This document shows, one piece after another, positions 35,803-44,829 of a stretch of DNA of 64,000 nucleotides. The position numbers were made by a program, and so were the translations under genes. The DNA comes from GCA-2720975 sp964467985 (GTDB lineage: Bacteria > Planctomycetota > UBA1135 > GCA-002686595). How positions within the stretch are numbered: position 1 is the first letter of the stretch; each line of letters starts with the position of its first letter. The notes under the pieces were generated by a model that worked only from the letters and a program-made list of their open reading frames with translations, was not told the origin of the DNA and searched no databases. Location of the stretch: the NCBI GenBank assembly GCA_964467985.1, contig CAYXTP010000017.1:1-64000 (forward strand). The letters run 5' to 3'.

Positions 35803-36747
35803 ATGAGATCCCACCTCCTCCTGCCTCTTCTTATCCTGGTCGTGGGCACTTCGCAATCGACGACTCCGCATTCGAAGCCCGACGCACTCAAGGTGTTCAT
35901 CCTCGCCGGTCAGTCCAACATGGTCGGAGCAGGAGAGGTGCAGGCGCGACAGGATCGCAATGAAGGCCGGGGGTCGCTCGGGTATCTGATTCGGGCGCCC
36001 GAGACACGGGAGCGTTTCGCGCACCTTGTCGATGAGACCGGTGCCTGGGTTGAGCGCGGGGACGTGTGGATCTCGTTCTTTGAGCGTCGAGGGCCTCTGT
36101 CGGTCGGCTACGGCAGCCGGGCGAGCACGATTGGGCCTGAGTTGGGGTTTGGGCACGAGGTGGGCGAATACCTGGACGAGCCCGTGTTGATCATCAAGGT
36201 CGCGTGGGGAGGAAAGAGCTTGGCCAAGGACTTCCGGCCACCGAGCGCTGGAGGCGAGGTTGGCGAGTTCTACACGGCCCTTTTGGCCGAGGTTCGCGAG
36301 GTGTTGAGCAACATCGAGGAGCGCTTTCCGAAGATCGAGCACAGCGGCTACGAGCTCAAAGGGTTCGGATGGCACCAAGGATGGAATGATCGCATCAACC
36401 AGGAATTCAACGATGCCTACGAGCACAATCTGTCTTGTTTCATTCGAGACGTGCGCAAGGATCTCAAGGCTCCGGACCTGCCCTTCGTGATCGCGGAGAC
36501 CGGCATGAGTGGTCACGAGGAGAAACACCCGCGGGCCTTGTCGCTCATGAAGGCTCAGGCCGCAGTGGCCGAACGCAAGGAGTTCCAAGGCAACGTTGCG
36601 TTCGTCGGAACGAAGGACTTCTATCGAGCCAAGGAACTCTCGCCCTCGGGCCAGGCCTACCACTGGAACAACAACGCGGAAACCTACTACCTGATCGGCG
36701 AGGGGATGGGGAAGGCGATCGTGCGTCTACTGGAAGAAGGCGAGTAA
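35803..36747 (+). CDS. Secreted SASA-type acetylesterase
   Basis: 314 residues, signal peptide MRSHLLLPLLILVVGTSQS. SGNH/SASA fold: block I VFILAGQSNMVGAGEV with the nucleophile Ser, substrate-loop VGYGSRASTIGPELGFG, VLIIKVAWGGKSLAKDFRPP, block with catalytic-site Trp/Gln GFGWHQGWNDR, and C-terminal AYHWNNNAETYYLIGEGMG supplying the catalytic His. These enzymes deacetylate sialic acid or acetylated plant and algal polysaccharides. It is a close paralogue in layout of the esterase at 40618-41661 (shared VKVFILAGQSNM, GYGSR, AWGG and RPPS). No transporter or glycoside hydrolase is adjacent. Confidence 0.88.
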   Translation: MRSHLLLPLLILVVGTSQSTTPHSKPDALKVFILAGQSNMVGAGEVQARQDRNEGRGSLGYLIRAPETRERFAHLVDETGAWVERGDVWISFFERRGPLSVGYGSRASTIGPELGFGHEVGEYLDEPVLIIKVAWGGKSLAKDFRPPSAGGEVGEFYTALLAEVREVLSNIEERFPKIEHSGYELKGFGWHQGWNDRINQEFNDAYEHNLSCFIRDVRKDLKAPDLPFVIAETGMSGHEEKHPRALSLMKAQAAVAERKEFQGNVAFVGTKDFYRAKELSPSGQAYHWNNNAETYYLIGEGMGKAIVRLLEEGE

Positions 36748-36889
36748 GGGGCCTGCGCCTAGGCCTGCAGCCGAGTCGCTCAACAGTTGTCTTGATGCTC
36801 GCAGGCATCCCGTAGTCTCTGCTTGCCCTCCCTCCCCAGCAGCTGGGTGCACTCTGAACTTCTTACTCCGACTGTCACTCCCAGCGACC

Positions 36890-38539
36890 GTGCTCCTTGG
36901 AGTCTTGTTGCTCGCCCCAACGGCGACGATGGGCTTCTACGCCGACGACTATGTGCACCAGCTGGTGCTACGGGGTGACCAGCAAGAGGCTCCCATGGAG
37001 CCCTGGGCGATCTACGACTTTGGCACGCGCGAGGACTGGCGCGCGATGGACGGGAACGTCGGTACGTTTCCGTGGTGGACAGACAACGACTGGCAAATCC
37101 GCTTCCTGCGCCCCGTCTCCAGTGTCTACTTGATGGGGTTGCACGCCGTGTTTGGGGAATGGGCTCTCGGCTATCACTTGGCCGGGCTTGCACTGTTTGC
37201 GCTGCTCCTGGTGACCGTGCACGGCCTCTATCTGCAGATCGGCTTGTCTGAACGGGCTGCGCAAATAGGAACCCTACTGCTTGCCCTTTGCGATTCGGCT
37301 GTTGTCCCCGTTGGGTGGACGGCGAACAACAACGCACTACTCTTGGCCCTATTCTCCGTGGCGAGCATGCGGCAGTTCCTACGGGGACGACCTGTCTGCG
37401 GGCTCGTTCTGGCACTCGCCGCTGCGGGGTCGAATGAAGCGGGCGCCGTGACCCTGGGTTTGGCCGTGCTCGTGTGCATGGCGGGATGGGTCAAGAACGC
37501 ACGGCTCATTGGCTGTCTGGCCCTCGCCTTGTGTGCTCTGTACTTGAGCGTTCTCCTGGGGGGTGGCTACGGCACTCGTAGTGTCTTCTACGCGATGCCC
37601 TGGTCGGATCCCGCTCGGTTTGCGGGCAACCTGATCACACTCGTCAGCGCTGGGTCGGTGAGTTTGCTGGGGCCCTATCCGCTGGATGCGGCCTCCCTGT
37701 TCCCCCAAGTGCGCCTGCCTCTGATCTTGGTCGGCTGCCTGGTAGGGATCCCGATCTGGTTCTTCATCATCCGTGCCGTTCGGGACAAGCCTTGCGTCAC
37801 CTGGTTGGCGGCGTGGTGCCTTGCGTTTCTTCTTCCCCATGCCGGGACCCTCCCTGCAGACAGGCTGCTCTTCATCCCATCGATTGGGGCCGTCGGGATC
37901 CTCGCCCTGTACTTCGAAACGCAGCTGGGCTCAAAGCGACGCGGCCCGCGCTGGCTCTGGTGGTCCGCGACGGTGGGCTCGGGCCTGTACCTGCTGATAC
38001 AGGGAATCGGGCTGTCCGCGGGCGCGGCCTACCTGCGAGAGAGCGCGCCACAAACGGAGGTCGGGTCGCCCAAGCTCGGGCACAGGGATGTGTTCGTGCT
38101 GCAGACCGAGAGTCAGTTCCAGGGTTTCACCCTGCACAGCATGTGGGCCTTTCATACGACCGACCGAGACCTGACCTTTTGGAACCTGCAGACGGGTCGC
38201 CGGTCTTTGCGCTGGACCCGGATCGACGAGCAGACCTTCGACCTGGAATCGCTCGACGAACCGTTCTTCAAGGGCATGTTCGAAAGCGTCTACCTGAGCC
38301 GCGTGCCGGCCTTCGAGGTGGGGGACACGTGGTCGACCAAGAGCTTCGATGTGGAGGCCCTGGAGGTGGATGCTGGGCACCCTGTGCGACTGCGCTTCCG
38401 AATGCAAGAATCGCTAGACGATGACCAGCTACGATTTGTTGTTCCGGTTCAGGGCCGGCTCGCGCACACCTCGCCACCGGCGGTCGGTCGTTCCATCGTC
38501 ATCGAAGAACCAGAACGATTCGGACCCTACATGCCCTAG
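36890..38539 (+). CDS. Polytopic membrane protein, possibly GT-C-like glycosyltransferase
   Basis: 549 residues, GTG start (the frame closes 37 bases upstream and no ATG is present). About ten hydrophobic helices occupy residues ~1-390, followed by a soluble C-terminal domain (~400-549) rich in beta strands. After TM1 the motif GFYADDYVHQ resembles the acidic-pair motif of the first periplasmic loop of GT-C mannosyl/arabinosyl transferases that use polyprenyl-phosphate sugars. TM regions contain WTANNNALLLALFSVASMR and AAAGSNEAGAVTLGLAVL. The assignment rests on that motif and topology only. It could equally be an uncharacterised integral protein. Flanked by a SASA esterase and a small lipoprotein on the opposite strand. 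Confidence 0.6.
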   Translation: MLLGVLLLAPTATMGFYADDYVHQLVLRGDQQEAPMEPWAIYDFGTREDWRAMDGNVGTFPWWTDNDWQIRFLRPVSSVYLMGLHAVFGEWALGYHLAGLALFALLLVTVHGLYLQIGLSERAAQIGTLLLALCDSAVVPVGWTANNNALLLALFSVASMRQFLRGRPVCGLVLALAAAGSNEAGAVTLGLAVLVCMAGWVKNARLIGCLALALCALYLSVLLGGGYGTRSVFYAMPWSDPARFAGNLITLVSAGSVSLLGPYPLDAASLFPQVRLPLILVGCLVGIPIWFFIIRAVRDKPCVTWLAAWCLAFLLPHAGTLPADRLLFIPSIGAVGILALYFETQLGSKRRGPRWLWWSATVGSGLYLLIQGIGLSAGAAYLRESAPQTEVGSPKLGHRDVFVLQTESQFQGFTLHSMWAFHTTDRDLTFWNLQTGRRSLRWTRIDEQTFDLESLDEPFFKGMFESVYLSRVPAFEVGDTWSTKSFDVEALEVDAGHPVRLRFRMQESLDDDQLRFVVPVQGRLAHTSPPAVGRSIVIEEPERFGPYMP

Positions 38540-38575
38540 CGCCTCGACCCGGCCCGGCAGCGGAGGGTGGGTCCG

Positions 38576-38941
38576 CTACTGTTCGGGAGACTCTAATAGC
38601 AAGTCCGCGCGCAGTCCCTGGCAGTCGAACGCCGTGATTTTGTAACTGCAACTCTGTCCCCCGGCGCGGAGCATGACCGTCACGGGTCCAGGGAGTGTTC
38701 TCGTCGAGGTGCTCGCGGCGTTCAACTCAATCGTTTCCTCTCCATCTTGACCATCCCGAAATTGAATCGACAGAAGCCCCGGTCCGCCATTCACGAGTTG
38801 GATGCGGGGGTGATTCCCCAAGACTATTACCTCGGATCCCTGCTGCGGGGCGAGTGAGCTCTTCATGCTGTACCGATCTGCTTGGCAGCTCACGGCGAGG
38901 GGGATCAGAAGCAGGCAGGCGAGCGCACGAAGGTTGAACAT
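38576..38941 (-). CDS. Small hypothetical lipoprotein
   Basis: 121 residues with a lipoprotein signal (LRALACLLLIPLAVSCQAD). The mature part is beta-rich (EVIVLGNHPRIQLVNGGPG, TVMLRAGGQSCSYKITAFDC), like a small beta-sandwich with two further cysteines that could form a disulfide. No family recognised. Convergent with the membrane protein gene, and in the same direction as the hydrolase gene upstream but 67 bases away from it. Confidence 0.6.
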   Translation of the reverse strand: MFNLRALACLLLIPLAVSCQADRYSMKSSLAPQQGSEVIVLGNHPRIQLVNGGPGLLSIQFRDGQDGEETIELNAASTSTRTLPGPVTVMLRAGGQSCSYKITAFDCQGLRADLLLESPEQ

Positions 38942-39007
38942 GACCGGGGGGATGCGGTGTGACGGGAAATCTGCTGCTGGGGGAGCGGAGTGTCCAGAAG
39001 CAGAATA

Positions 39008-39736
39008 CTACTTGCGCGAATCACCGAGCTGGGCCGCAAATTCGGTCAGCTCCAGGTGAAAGCGCTCAGGCTGGTCGAGGTAGCAGGGATGCGACGCGCC
39101 CTCGAAGACCGAAAGTTGGGCTCCCGAAATGGCCGCCTGCATCGCGCGGCCGTCTTCAAGCGGGAACACCGTGTCGGCGCTGCCCCACAGGATGCGCGTC
39201 GGCACTTGGATCTCACCTAGTCGATCGGAGTAACGCTTCAACTGCGCTGGGGAGATCGGCACATAACCCAGGACCAGGTGCGCGTGGTCGAGCACAAACG
39301 GCAGTGAATAGCCGCCACTCATCGATGGTGACACGACGATGACCGATCGCGTCCCGAGTTGGCCAACCAGACGGGCGAGTACATCCTCCCGCTCGAGCTC
39401 GGTAGCTGGTGACTTTCCGTAGCCCGGTAGATCGACCGCCACGCAGCGCAGTCCCGCCCTGGCCAAGACCTCGAGAGTCCCAAGGTCACGCCAGGTCTCC
39501 GAAGTGAACCGACCGCCGTGTAGCAGTAGCACGAATGTGCCGTCCCGCGGTCCAGCCGCCAAGGACTTCAGCCGCCCCTCACCAAGATCGATCCAGCCCT
39601 CTTCAATCAGGATGTCTTGCATCTCAGTCGACTGTTCGGGTGGCCCGACCTCGGCGGGCGTTGGCTCGCTGCAGCCCCCTATCAGCCATGCGGAAGCAAC
39701 GATTGCCAGTTCCCAGGGAGTCCCGCGCCTTGCCAT
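39008..39736 (-). CDS. Alpha/beta-hydrolase lipoprotein
   Basis: About 242 residues. The second ATG of the frame is preferred since it opens the lipoprotein signal WELAIVASAWLIGGCSEP (lipobox IGGC). Alpha/beta-hydrolase fold: oxyanion loop VLLLHGGRFTSETW, nucleophile elbow VVSPSMSGGYSLPF with Ser in S-M-S-G-G, acid residue in LWGSADTVFP, and catalytic His in GASHPCYLDQPERF. The catalytic triad is complete. The lid is short, resembling the small CIB/ABHD14-like hydrolases, which also have an S-M-S-G elbow. Substrate unknown; membrane-anchored on the periplasmic side. Confidence 0.82.
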   Translation of the reverse strand: MARRGTPWELAIVASAWLIGGCSEPTPAEVGPPEQSTEMQDILIEEGWIDLGEGRLKSLAAGPRDGTFVLLLHGGRFTSETWRDLGTLEVLARAGLRCVAVDLPGYGKSPATELEREDVLARLVGQLGTRSVIVVSPSMSGGYSLPFVLDHAHLVLGYVPISPAQLKRYSDRLGEIQVPTRILWGSADTVFPLEDGRAMQAAISGAQLSVFEGASHPCYLDQPERFHLELTEFAAQLGDSRK

Positions 39737-39927
39737 GGCTCCATGATCTTCCAAGACGCTGAGATTGCAATCAGTTACTCAGAGAGTCGCGACGGCTGGT
39801 GGAGGTGGGCCCGTGGGCGTGGGTTCCGCGTATGGAGGTACGCGCGAGGGGTGGCCAAGGTGACTGATGAGATCGCCCTTTGCATTCAGCCCTCTGCGCG
39901 CCGTTCAATGGTGGAAAGGAGACACCC

Positions 39928-40326
39928 ATGAAGAGGATCGCTATCTCGTCTGCTGCCCTATTTGTCGTGTCGATGGCGTTGGGCTTTGTCGTTCACGGAT
40001 GGGCGCTTCAGGGCGACTACGATGCGTCAGGCTTGATGCGCCCGCTCGAGGACCAGGAAGCCAATTTCGGCTTCATGCTCCTGGCCCACGTGCTGATGGC
40101 CGTGGGATTGACACTCATCTATAGACGGGGACGCGAGGACCGGCCCTGGCTAGGGCAGGGTGTGCGCTTCGGCGTGCTTTGGGCCTGCGCCATTACCATC
40201 CCCGTGTACCTGATCTACTACGCCGTCATGCCCTTCGAGTTCTCGCTCGTGGGCAAGCAGATCGCCTACGACTCAGCGGCGATCGTTTTGCTAGGAGTCG
40301 TTGCAGCGCGTTTGAATCAGGACTGA
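39928..40326 (+). CDS. Small uncharacterised membrane protein
   Basis: 132 residues, ATG preceded by AAAGGAG at a good distance. Four hydrophobic helices: IAISSAALFVVSMALGFVVH, FGFMLLAHVLMAVGLTLIY, VRFGVLWACAITIPVYLIYY, and AAIVLLGVVAARL. The HG-W, QGDY and KPWLGQGxRFG-like spacing (here DRPWLGQGVRFGVL) resembles a widespread small integral-membrane family without known function. It lies alone, between a divergent hydrolase and a possible small gene. Confidence 0.72.
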   Translation: MKRIAISSAALFVVSMALGFVVHGWALQGDYDASGLMRPLEDQEANFGFMLLAHVLMAVGLTLIYRRGREDRPWLGQGVRFGVLWACAITIPVYLIYYAVMPFEFSLVGKQIAYDSAAIVLLGVVAARLNQD

Positions 40327-40380
40327 CTGGCACCCCGCCCGGGCACATCGTGGCCTAGTGCTGGGAAGCTGGCTGTTCGC

Positions 40381-40569
40381 CTAGCGGCCCGCCAGTCGTT
40401 TCGGCGGCAGGTGGATGGTGAACTCCGTCTCTCGCTGAACCAGCACGCTGTACGGATCCGCTTGCCGCGTGATAGCCATCGGCGGAATCCTAAACGCCAC
40501 GAGGTGTGCTTGGCGACAGGGGCCGTCTACCCGTAGCCAGCCGGGCGTCCGTCGTCTTCTCTTGTCCAT
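40381..40569 (-). CDS. Possible small hypothetical protein (62 aa)
   Basis: ATG-started 62-codon frame with a GAGG stretch 11 bases upstream. The C-terminal half reads like two amphipathic strands (PYSVLVQRETEFTIHLPPK) and shows strong GC at third positions; the N-terminal half is Arg-rich and less convincing. It may be a small protein or the tail of a decayed gene. No family recognised. Confidence 0.35.
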   Translation of the reverse strand: MDKRRRRTPGWLRVDGPCRQAHLVAFRIPPMAITRQADPYSVLVQRETEFTIHLPPKRLAGR

Positions 40570-40617
40570 TTCAAGGTCCTCTTGGCTAGCGGGCTCACCT
40601 CTGTGTAACTTGAGATC

Positions 40618-41661
40618 ATGAAACTACGAACCCTCTCGCTCAGCCTCTTGAGTCTCTTGACGTTCGGTGGACCTGCGCGAGCGGACGGCCAGGTCAAGGT
40701 CTTCATCCTCGCCGGGCAGTCCAACATGGAGGGCAAGGCACAGAACAAACTGCTCAACTATCAGGCCGTGGACCAGAAAACGGCGGCGGCGTTTAGGCAC
40801 CTCCGCAAGAACGAGGAGTGGGTGACTCGCGACGATGTGTTTATCAAGTACTTGGGGCGTCACGGGGGACTGACGGTGGGCTACGGGTCACGGGATCGGA
40901 CGGGCGTCGAATTGGAGTTGGGGCACGTACTGGGAGACGCATACGACGAGAAGGTCTTGCTGATCAAGACCGCCTGGGGTGGGCACTCGCTGTTCAAACT
41001 GTTCCGTCCGCCGAGTTCAGGCATGCCGGAAAAACGCATTGAGGCCGAGTACGAGAAGGCCCTGGAGAAGGCGAAGAAGGACAACGTCGGTTCCGATCGT
41101 CCAACGCCCCCGCCATCCCTGGCGGATATTCGCGCCAACTACGGGCTCTCCTACAGGAACATGCTGAAGGAGGTCGCGAGCACTTTGTCGAACATGGACA
41201 CCCTGTTCCCCGAGTTGGAGGGTCTCTCACCCCACATCGCCGGGTTCGTGTGGTTTCAAGGCTGGAACGACCAGTACGAGGGCGCCGAAACGGAGTACGC
41301 CTCCAACATGGAGCACTTCATCAAGGACGTGCGGCGGGATCTGCAGGCGCCCAAGATGCCCTTCGTGATCGGCGTGATGGGACAGAACATGTCTGCTCCC
41401 GCCAAGGGACCGATGCTGGTGATTCAAAATGCTCAGCTCTCGATGCAGAAGCTTCCCGCGTTCGTGGGCAACGTCCGATCGGTGCGAACGGACACTCTCG
41501 TGGACAAGGCGGCTGAGGCGCTCTATCCCACCTGGCGCGACAACATCGAAGAGTGGGAGAAGGTCGGCTCCGATCATCCCTACCACTACCTGGGCAGCGC
41601 CCTCTGGTTCAATCGCATGGGGCGCGCCTTTGGAGAGGCGTTGTTGGAGATCAGCGACTAG
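40618..41661 (+). CDS. Secreted SASA-type acetylesterase
   Basis: 347 residues, ATG with signal peptide (RTLSLSLLSLLTFGGPARA). SGNH/SASA family: VKVFILAGQSNMEGKAQN with nucleophile Ser, VGYGSRDRTGVELELGHVLG, VLLIKTAWGGHSLFKLFRPP, AGFVWFQGWNDQY, and the His-bearing HYLGSALWFNRMGRAFGEA. Relative to the esterase at 35803 it has an insertion of ~45 charged residues after RPPS (EKALEKAKKDNVGSDRPTPP), which probably lines the active-site entrance. It deacetylates sugar or glycan substrates outside the cytoplasm. Confidence 0.88.
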   Translation: MKLRTLSLSLLSLLTFGGPARADGQVKVFILAGQSNMEGKAQNKLLNYQAVDQKTAAAFRHLRKNEEWVTRDDVFIKYLGRHGGLTVGYGSRDRTGVELELGHVLGDAYDEKVLLIKTAWGGHSLFKLFRPPSSGMPEKRIEAEYEKALEKAKKDNVGSDRPTPPPSLADIRANYGLSYRNMLKEVASTLSNMDTLFPELEGLSPHIAGFVWFQGWNDQYEGAETEYASNMEHFIKDVRRDLQAPKMPFVIGVMGQNMSAPAKGPMLVIQNAQLSMQKLPAFVGNVRSVRTDTLVDKAAEALYPTWRDNIEEWEKVGSDHPYHYLGSALWFNRMGRAFGEALLEISD

Positions 41662-41672
41662 GGCATGCCCAC

Positions 41673-43328
41673 CTAATGCTCGATGCCCTCGACGGACAGG
41701 GCATCTCCCTGTTCTTCGACCACGCGTCGCAACCACTGCTCGGAATATCCGACCCCGCGCGGACTGCGCACGAGGTCGTTGACGTAGCCGTCCACGTGTT
41801 TGGTCAGGACAAACATGGCCAGCTCGCGCCACTTCTCCACCAAATTCTCTGCGCTGCGCACGCTGTGTTCTGTGAGATAGCGACGCATGAGTGCGGGGTC
41901 CCGTTGCGCCAGGGCCACAGCAGTTTGATCGACGTGGGGCATCATCTCGAAGTACGCGCTCTCGCATTCGGACTGCACGGCCTGTACATCCGGTAGGACT
42001 CGGGACCAGCGGTCGTAGGTCAGATTCGAGACGATGTTGAATGCCCACCAGGCTGAGTCGAACGAAGCCTTGTCGTGGTCACCCGCGACGTAAGACTGAG
42101 GAAGTGCCTCGATGCCGCAGTAGAGCGGAGTGAAGCACGAGGTGTAGGGGTCATCCGGCGTGAACCAATACACGCCACCGATGGGATCCGGTAGCCAGCC
42201 TCTGCACTGGGCGACCATGACAAAGCCGGCCTGCTGGGTCGAGATGGGGCGTTCCCACGTGTAGCGCTGCCCGTCGACTTCAAATCCCAATCCTCGGAAG
42301 CGCATGGGGCTCCCAAAGGGCCCGGCGGCGAGCCCCTGGGTCATGTCATAGGGCGTGCCTTCGTAGTGATCGCGCATCAACTGCATCACGTCGTGCGCAG
42401 AGAGCTTCTGTTCCGCACGAATGAAGAGGGGATAGTCTTGCGACCCATCCACGCCGCGGTGGTAGTCATCCGGGAAGTGCGTGCTGGGTGCCGTACGGCG
42501 ATAGATACTCCACACGCGCGTTGCACAGGCGCGTCGAGAGGACACGGAAGTCGTCGGGTGGTAGGCATCTCTATAGCGGAAGGGCTGGCCGGAGTCCGGG
42601 TCCCAATAGCCTTGCTCCACAGCAAAATCGATCACGTCCGGCGAGTAGCGCCAGTTGTCAGGATCATCGAGGGGAAACTCCCGGATGCGGCTCATGTTGG
42701 CATGGGCCGAAATGAAACCATCGGGGATACGGGCGGCCACCCAGACGGCACCCTTCACGCCAGGCCCCTTGCCGATGATCTCCATCATCCAGGCTTCGCT
42801 GGGATCGGCGATGGAAATCGTCTCGCCGCCGCTGCCATAGCCGTATTCGTTGACCAGGTGATCGATCGTCGAAATGGCCTCGCGCGCGGTGCGGGCGCGT
42901 TGCAGGGTCAAGAGCATCAACGCGTCATAGTCCAGCAGCCCCTCGCGATTGCGCAGCTCGCGTCGCCCTCCAGTGGTGGTCTCGCCCAGGGCCAGTTGGT
43001 GTTCGTTCATCAGGCCCACGACCGAATACGTGTGGCTGGCCTGCGGAATTTCCCCCCGCACGTCGTCCGACTCCCAGCCCCAGACATTCGTCTTGGCGTC
43101 GGCTTCGTGGTCGGCGCCCGGTACGAGCAGCAGGCGAGGCATGAACGGGGCATCGGCCGAGTAGGTGATCATCACCGAGCCGTCGGCTGACGCACCGGCG
43201 CTGACCAAGATGCTCGTGCAGGCGTCCTCGTTGGCGTCCTCGATTACTTGGGGAAGTGCTGAGAGGGGCAGGGCCGTCCAACTGGCGATGGCCAGGGTCA
43301 TCCAAGGCGCGTTCATCGGGGATCTCAT
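41673..43328 (-). CDS. Peptidase family C69 (dipeptidase A/secernin-like)
   Basis: About 551 residues. ATG at 43328 is preferred over 43340 because GGAG lies 6 bases before it. Signal peptide PWMTLAIASWTALPLSALPQ. The C69 hallmark is NEDACTSILVSAGASADGSV, whose Cys is the N-terminal-nucleophile-type catalytic residue. Further family segments are WGWESDDVRGEIPQASHTYS, GLMNEHQLALGETTTGGRRE, EYGYGSGGETISIADPSEAW and IPDGFISAHANMSRIREFP. C69 enzymes cleave dipeptides and small peptides or act as amidohydrolases. The signal peptide implies periplasmic or extracellular peptide use. It ends 11 bases from the convergent SASA gene. Confidence 0.88.
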   Translation of the reverse strand: MRSPMNAPWMTLAIASWTALPLSALPQVIEDANEDACTSILVSAGASADGSVMITYSADAPFMPRLLLVPGADHEADAKTNVWGWESDDVRGEIPQASHTYSVVGLMNEHQLALGETTTGGRRELRNREGLLDYDALMLLTLQRARTAREAISTIDHLVNEYGYGSGGETISIADPSEAWMMEIIGKGPGVKGAVWVAARIPDGFISAHANMSRIREFPLDDPDNWRYSPDVIDFAVEQGYWDPDSGQPFRYRDAYHPTTSVSSRRACATRVWSIYRRTAPSTHFPDDYHRGVDGSQDYPLFIRAEQKLSAHDVMQLMRDHYEGTPYDMTQGLAAGPFGSPMRFRGLGFEVDGQRYTWERPISTQQAGFVMVAQCRGWLPDPIGGVYWFTPDDPYTSCFTPLYCGIEALPQSYVAGDHDKASFDSAWWAFNIVSNLTYDRWSRVLPDVQAVQSECESAYFEMMPHVDQTAVALAQRDPALMRRYLTEHSVRSAENLVEKWRELAMFVLTKHVDGYVNDLVRSPRGVGYSEQWLRRVVEEQGDALSVEGIEH

Positions 43329-43453
43329 GCTTGGCTCCATGGGGGAGGTGGGATTGCGGGCTGGCCATTATCCACCTAGCGGGTCCCGGCGGCGACCCTT
43401 CTTTTGCAGCAACGCCTCAAGTGCGCCGTCTCCATGCAGCCGCCTCGGGGAGC

Positions 43454-44065
43454 CTACTCTTCGTCGGCCGCGTGCCGCTCGCGCAGGACCTGGATCACGT
43501 CTCCCAGGGCGAGGCCCCGGGCGTGCAACAGCACCAACAGGTGATACAAGAGATCCGCCGCTTCCGAGGCGAGGGCCGAGTCGTCCTGACGCAAGGCCGC
43601 GATCACGGTCTCCGTCCCCTCCTCGCCGACCTTCTGCGCGATGCGCTCGAGACCGGCTTCAAACAGGCTGGCGGTGTAGGAGCTGTCGGGTGCCGCGCTC
43701 GCGCGTTGTTCAATGACCTGGGCGAGGCGCGCCAGGAACCCGAGGCCCGGGGCAGTGGACGTCCCGAAGCAACTCGTCGTGTTCAGGTGGCAGGCCGGAC
43801 CGGCAGGACTCACCTTGAGTAGCAGGGTGTCCTGGTCACAGTCGAAGGACAATTCGAGCAGCTGCAGGGTATTGCCCGACGTCTCACCCTTCGTCCACAA
43901 CTGTGACCTCGAGCGACTGAAGAAGGTCACGAGCCCTGTGCCACAGGTCGCTTCGTAGGCGGCGCGGTTCATGTAAGCCAGCATCAAGACCTGCAGGGTT
44001 TCGGCGTCCTGCACGACTGCGGGCAAGAGAGTCTCGTCGGAAGTGGGCCAGTCAGGATAGGTCAC
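43454..44065 (-). CDS. hisIE: Bifunctional phosphoribosyl-AMP cyclohydrolase/phosphoribosyl-ATP pyrophosphatase
   Basis: 203 residues, GTG start overlapping the hisF stop by four bases. The HisI domain (~1-110) has LMLAYMNRAAYEATCGTGLV, FFSRSRSQLWTKGETSGNTL, and the zinc ligands in FDCDQDTLLLKVSPAGPACH. The HisE domain (~115-200) has SYTASLFEAGLERIAQKVGE, EGTETVIAALRQDD and AADLLYHLLVLLHARGL, the MazG-like helices with acidic metal ligands. It performs steps two and three of histidine synthesis. It is the last gene of the operon. Confidence 0.96.
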   Translation of the reverse strand: MTYPDWPTSDETLLPAVVQDAETLQVLMLAYMNRAAYEATCGTGLVTFFSRSRSQLWTKGETSGNTLQLLELSFDCDQDTLLLKVSPAGPACHLNTTSCFGTSTAPGLGFLARLAQVIEQRASAAPDSSYTASLFEAGLERIAQKVGEEGTETVIAALRQDDSALASEAADLLYHLLVLLHARGLALGDVIQVLRERHAADEE

Positions 44066-44829
44066 GGTCGCACCTCGAGTCCTCGCGAGCGTAGTTCAGC
44101 CTTGACCTGTCCGACCGAGTGCTCACGTCGGTGAAAGACACCTGCGGCCAGCGCGGCGTCTACCCGTGCCTCGCGGAAGACCTCTTCAAAGTGATCAATG
44201 CAGCCCGCGCCACCCGAAGCAACCAGCGGAATGCTGAGCAGATCTCGTGCCGTGGACAACTGTGCGACGTCATAACCCGTTCCCACGCCATCGGAGCCCA
44301 TGCAGTTCAAGACCACTTCCCCCGCACCACGCTCTTGAACCTCCTTCAGCCAGTCCAGTGTGCGTCGCTCGGCAGCGCGGCTGGTCTGTTCGCGACCTGT
44401 GTACTGGTGGACCTGGTACTCGCCGTCCTGCTGCAGGGAATCGACTCCCACAACGACGCACTGTGTGCCGAAGGCCTGCACGAGCTCGTCGATCAAGTCC
44501 GGCCGCTCGAGGGCTGGAGAATTGACCGAGATCTTGTCCGCACCGGCTCCCAGCACGCGGCGCGCTTTCTGCACTGATCGGATCCCCCCGGCCACACAGA
44601 ATGGAATGTCGAGGACGGCACCCACCCGTTCCACCCAGTCGACACCCACTGAGCGCCCGTCTGCGCTGGCTTGGATGTCGTAGAAGACCAGTTCGTCGGC
44701 ACCCTCATCGCGGTAGCGCTGGGCCAGGGGCAGGATGTCACCGACGTAGACGTGGTCTTTGAATTGAACGCCCTTGACGACCTTGCCCGCGCTGACGTCC
44801 AGACAGGGAATGATGCGTTTGGTCAGCAT
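44062..44829 (-). CDS. hisF: Imidazole glycerol phosphate synthase, cyclase subunit HisF
   Basis: 255 residues. A (beta/alpha)8 barrel with KRIIPCLDVSAGKVVKGVQF (catalytic Asp11), LVFYDIQASADGRSVGVDWV, FCVAGGIRSVQKARRVLGAG, ADKISVNSPALERPDLIDEL, VVVGVDSLQQDGEYQV (second catalytic Asp), LNCMGSDGVGTGYDVAQLST and LVASGGAGCIDHF. With HisH it converts PRFAR and ammonia to IGP and AICAR. Its start lies inside the hisA end (7-base overlap). Confidence 0.96.
   Translation of the reverse strand: MLTKRIIPCLDVSAGKVVKGVQFKDHVYVGDILPLAQRYRDEGADELVFYDIQASADGRSVGVDWVERVGAVLDIPFCVAGGIRSVQKARRVLGAGADKISVNSPALERPDLIDELVQAFGTQCVVVGVDSLQQDGEYQVHQYTGREQTSRAAERRTLDWLKEVQERGAGEVVLNCMGSDGVGTGYDVAQLSTARDLLSIPLVASGGAGCIDHFEEVFREARVDAALAAGVFHRREHSVGQVKAELRSRGLEVRP

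Noticed and set aside
43378..43405. GC-rich hairpin with CTTCTTTT as a his-operon terminator
   Set aside because: The T-rich tail is on the plus strand, while the his operon is read on the minus strand and no plus-strand gene ends there.
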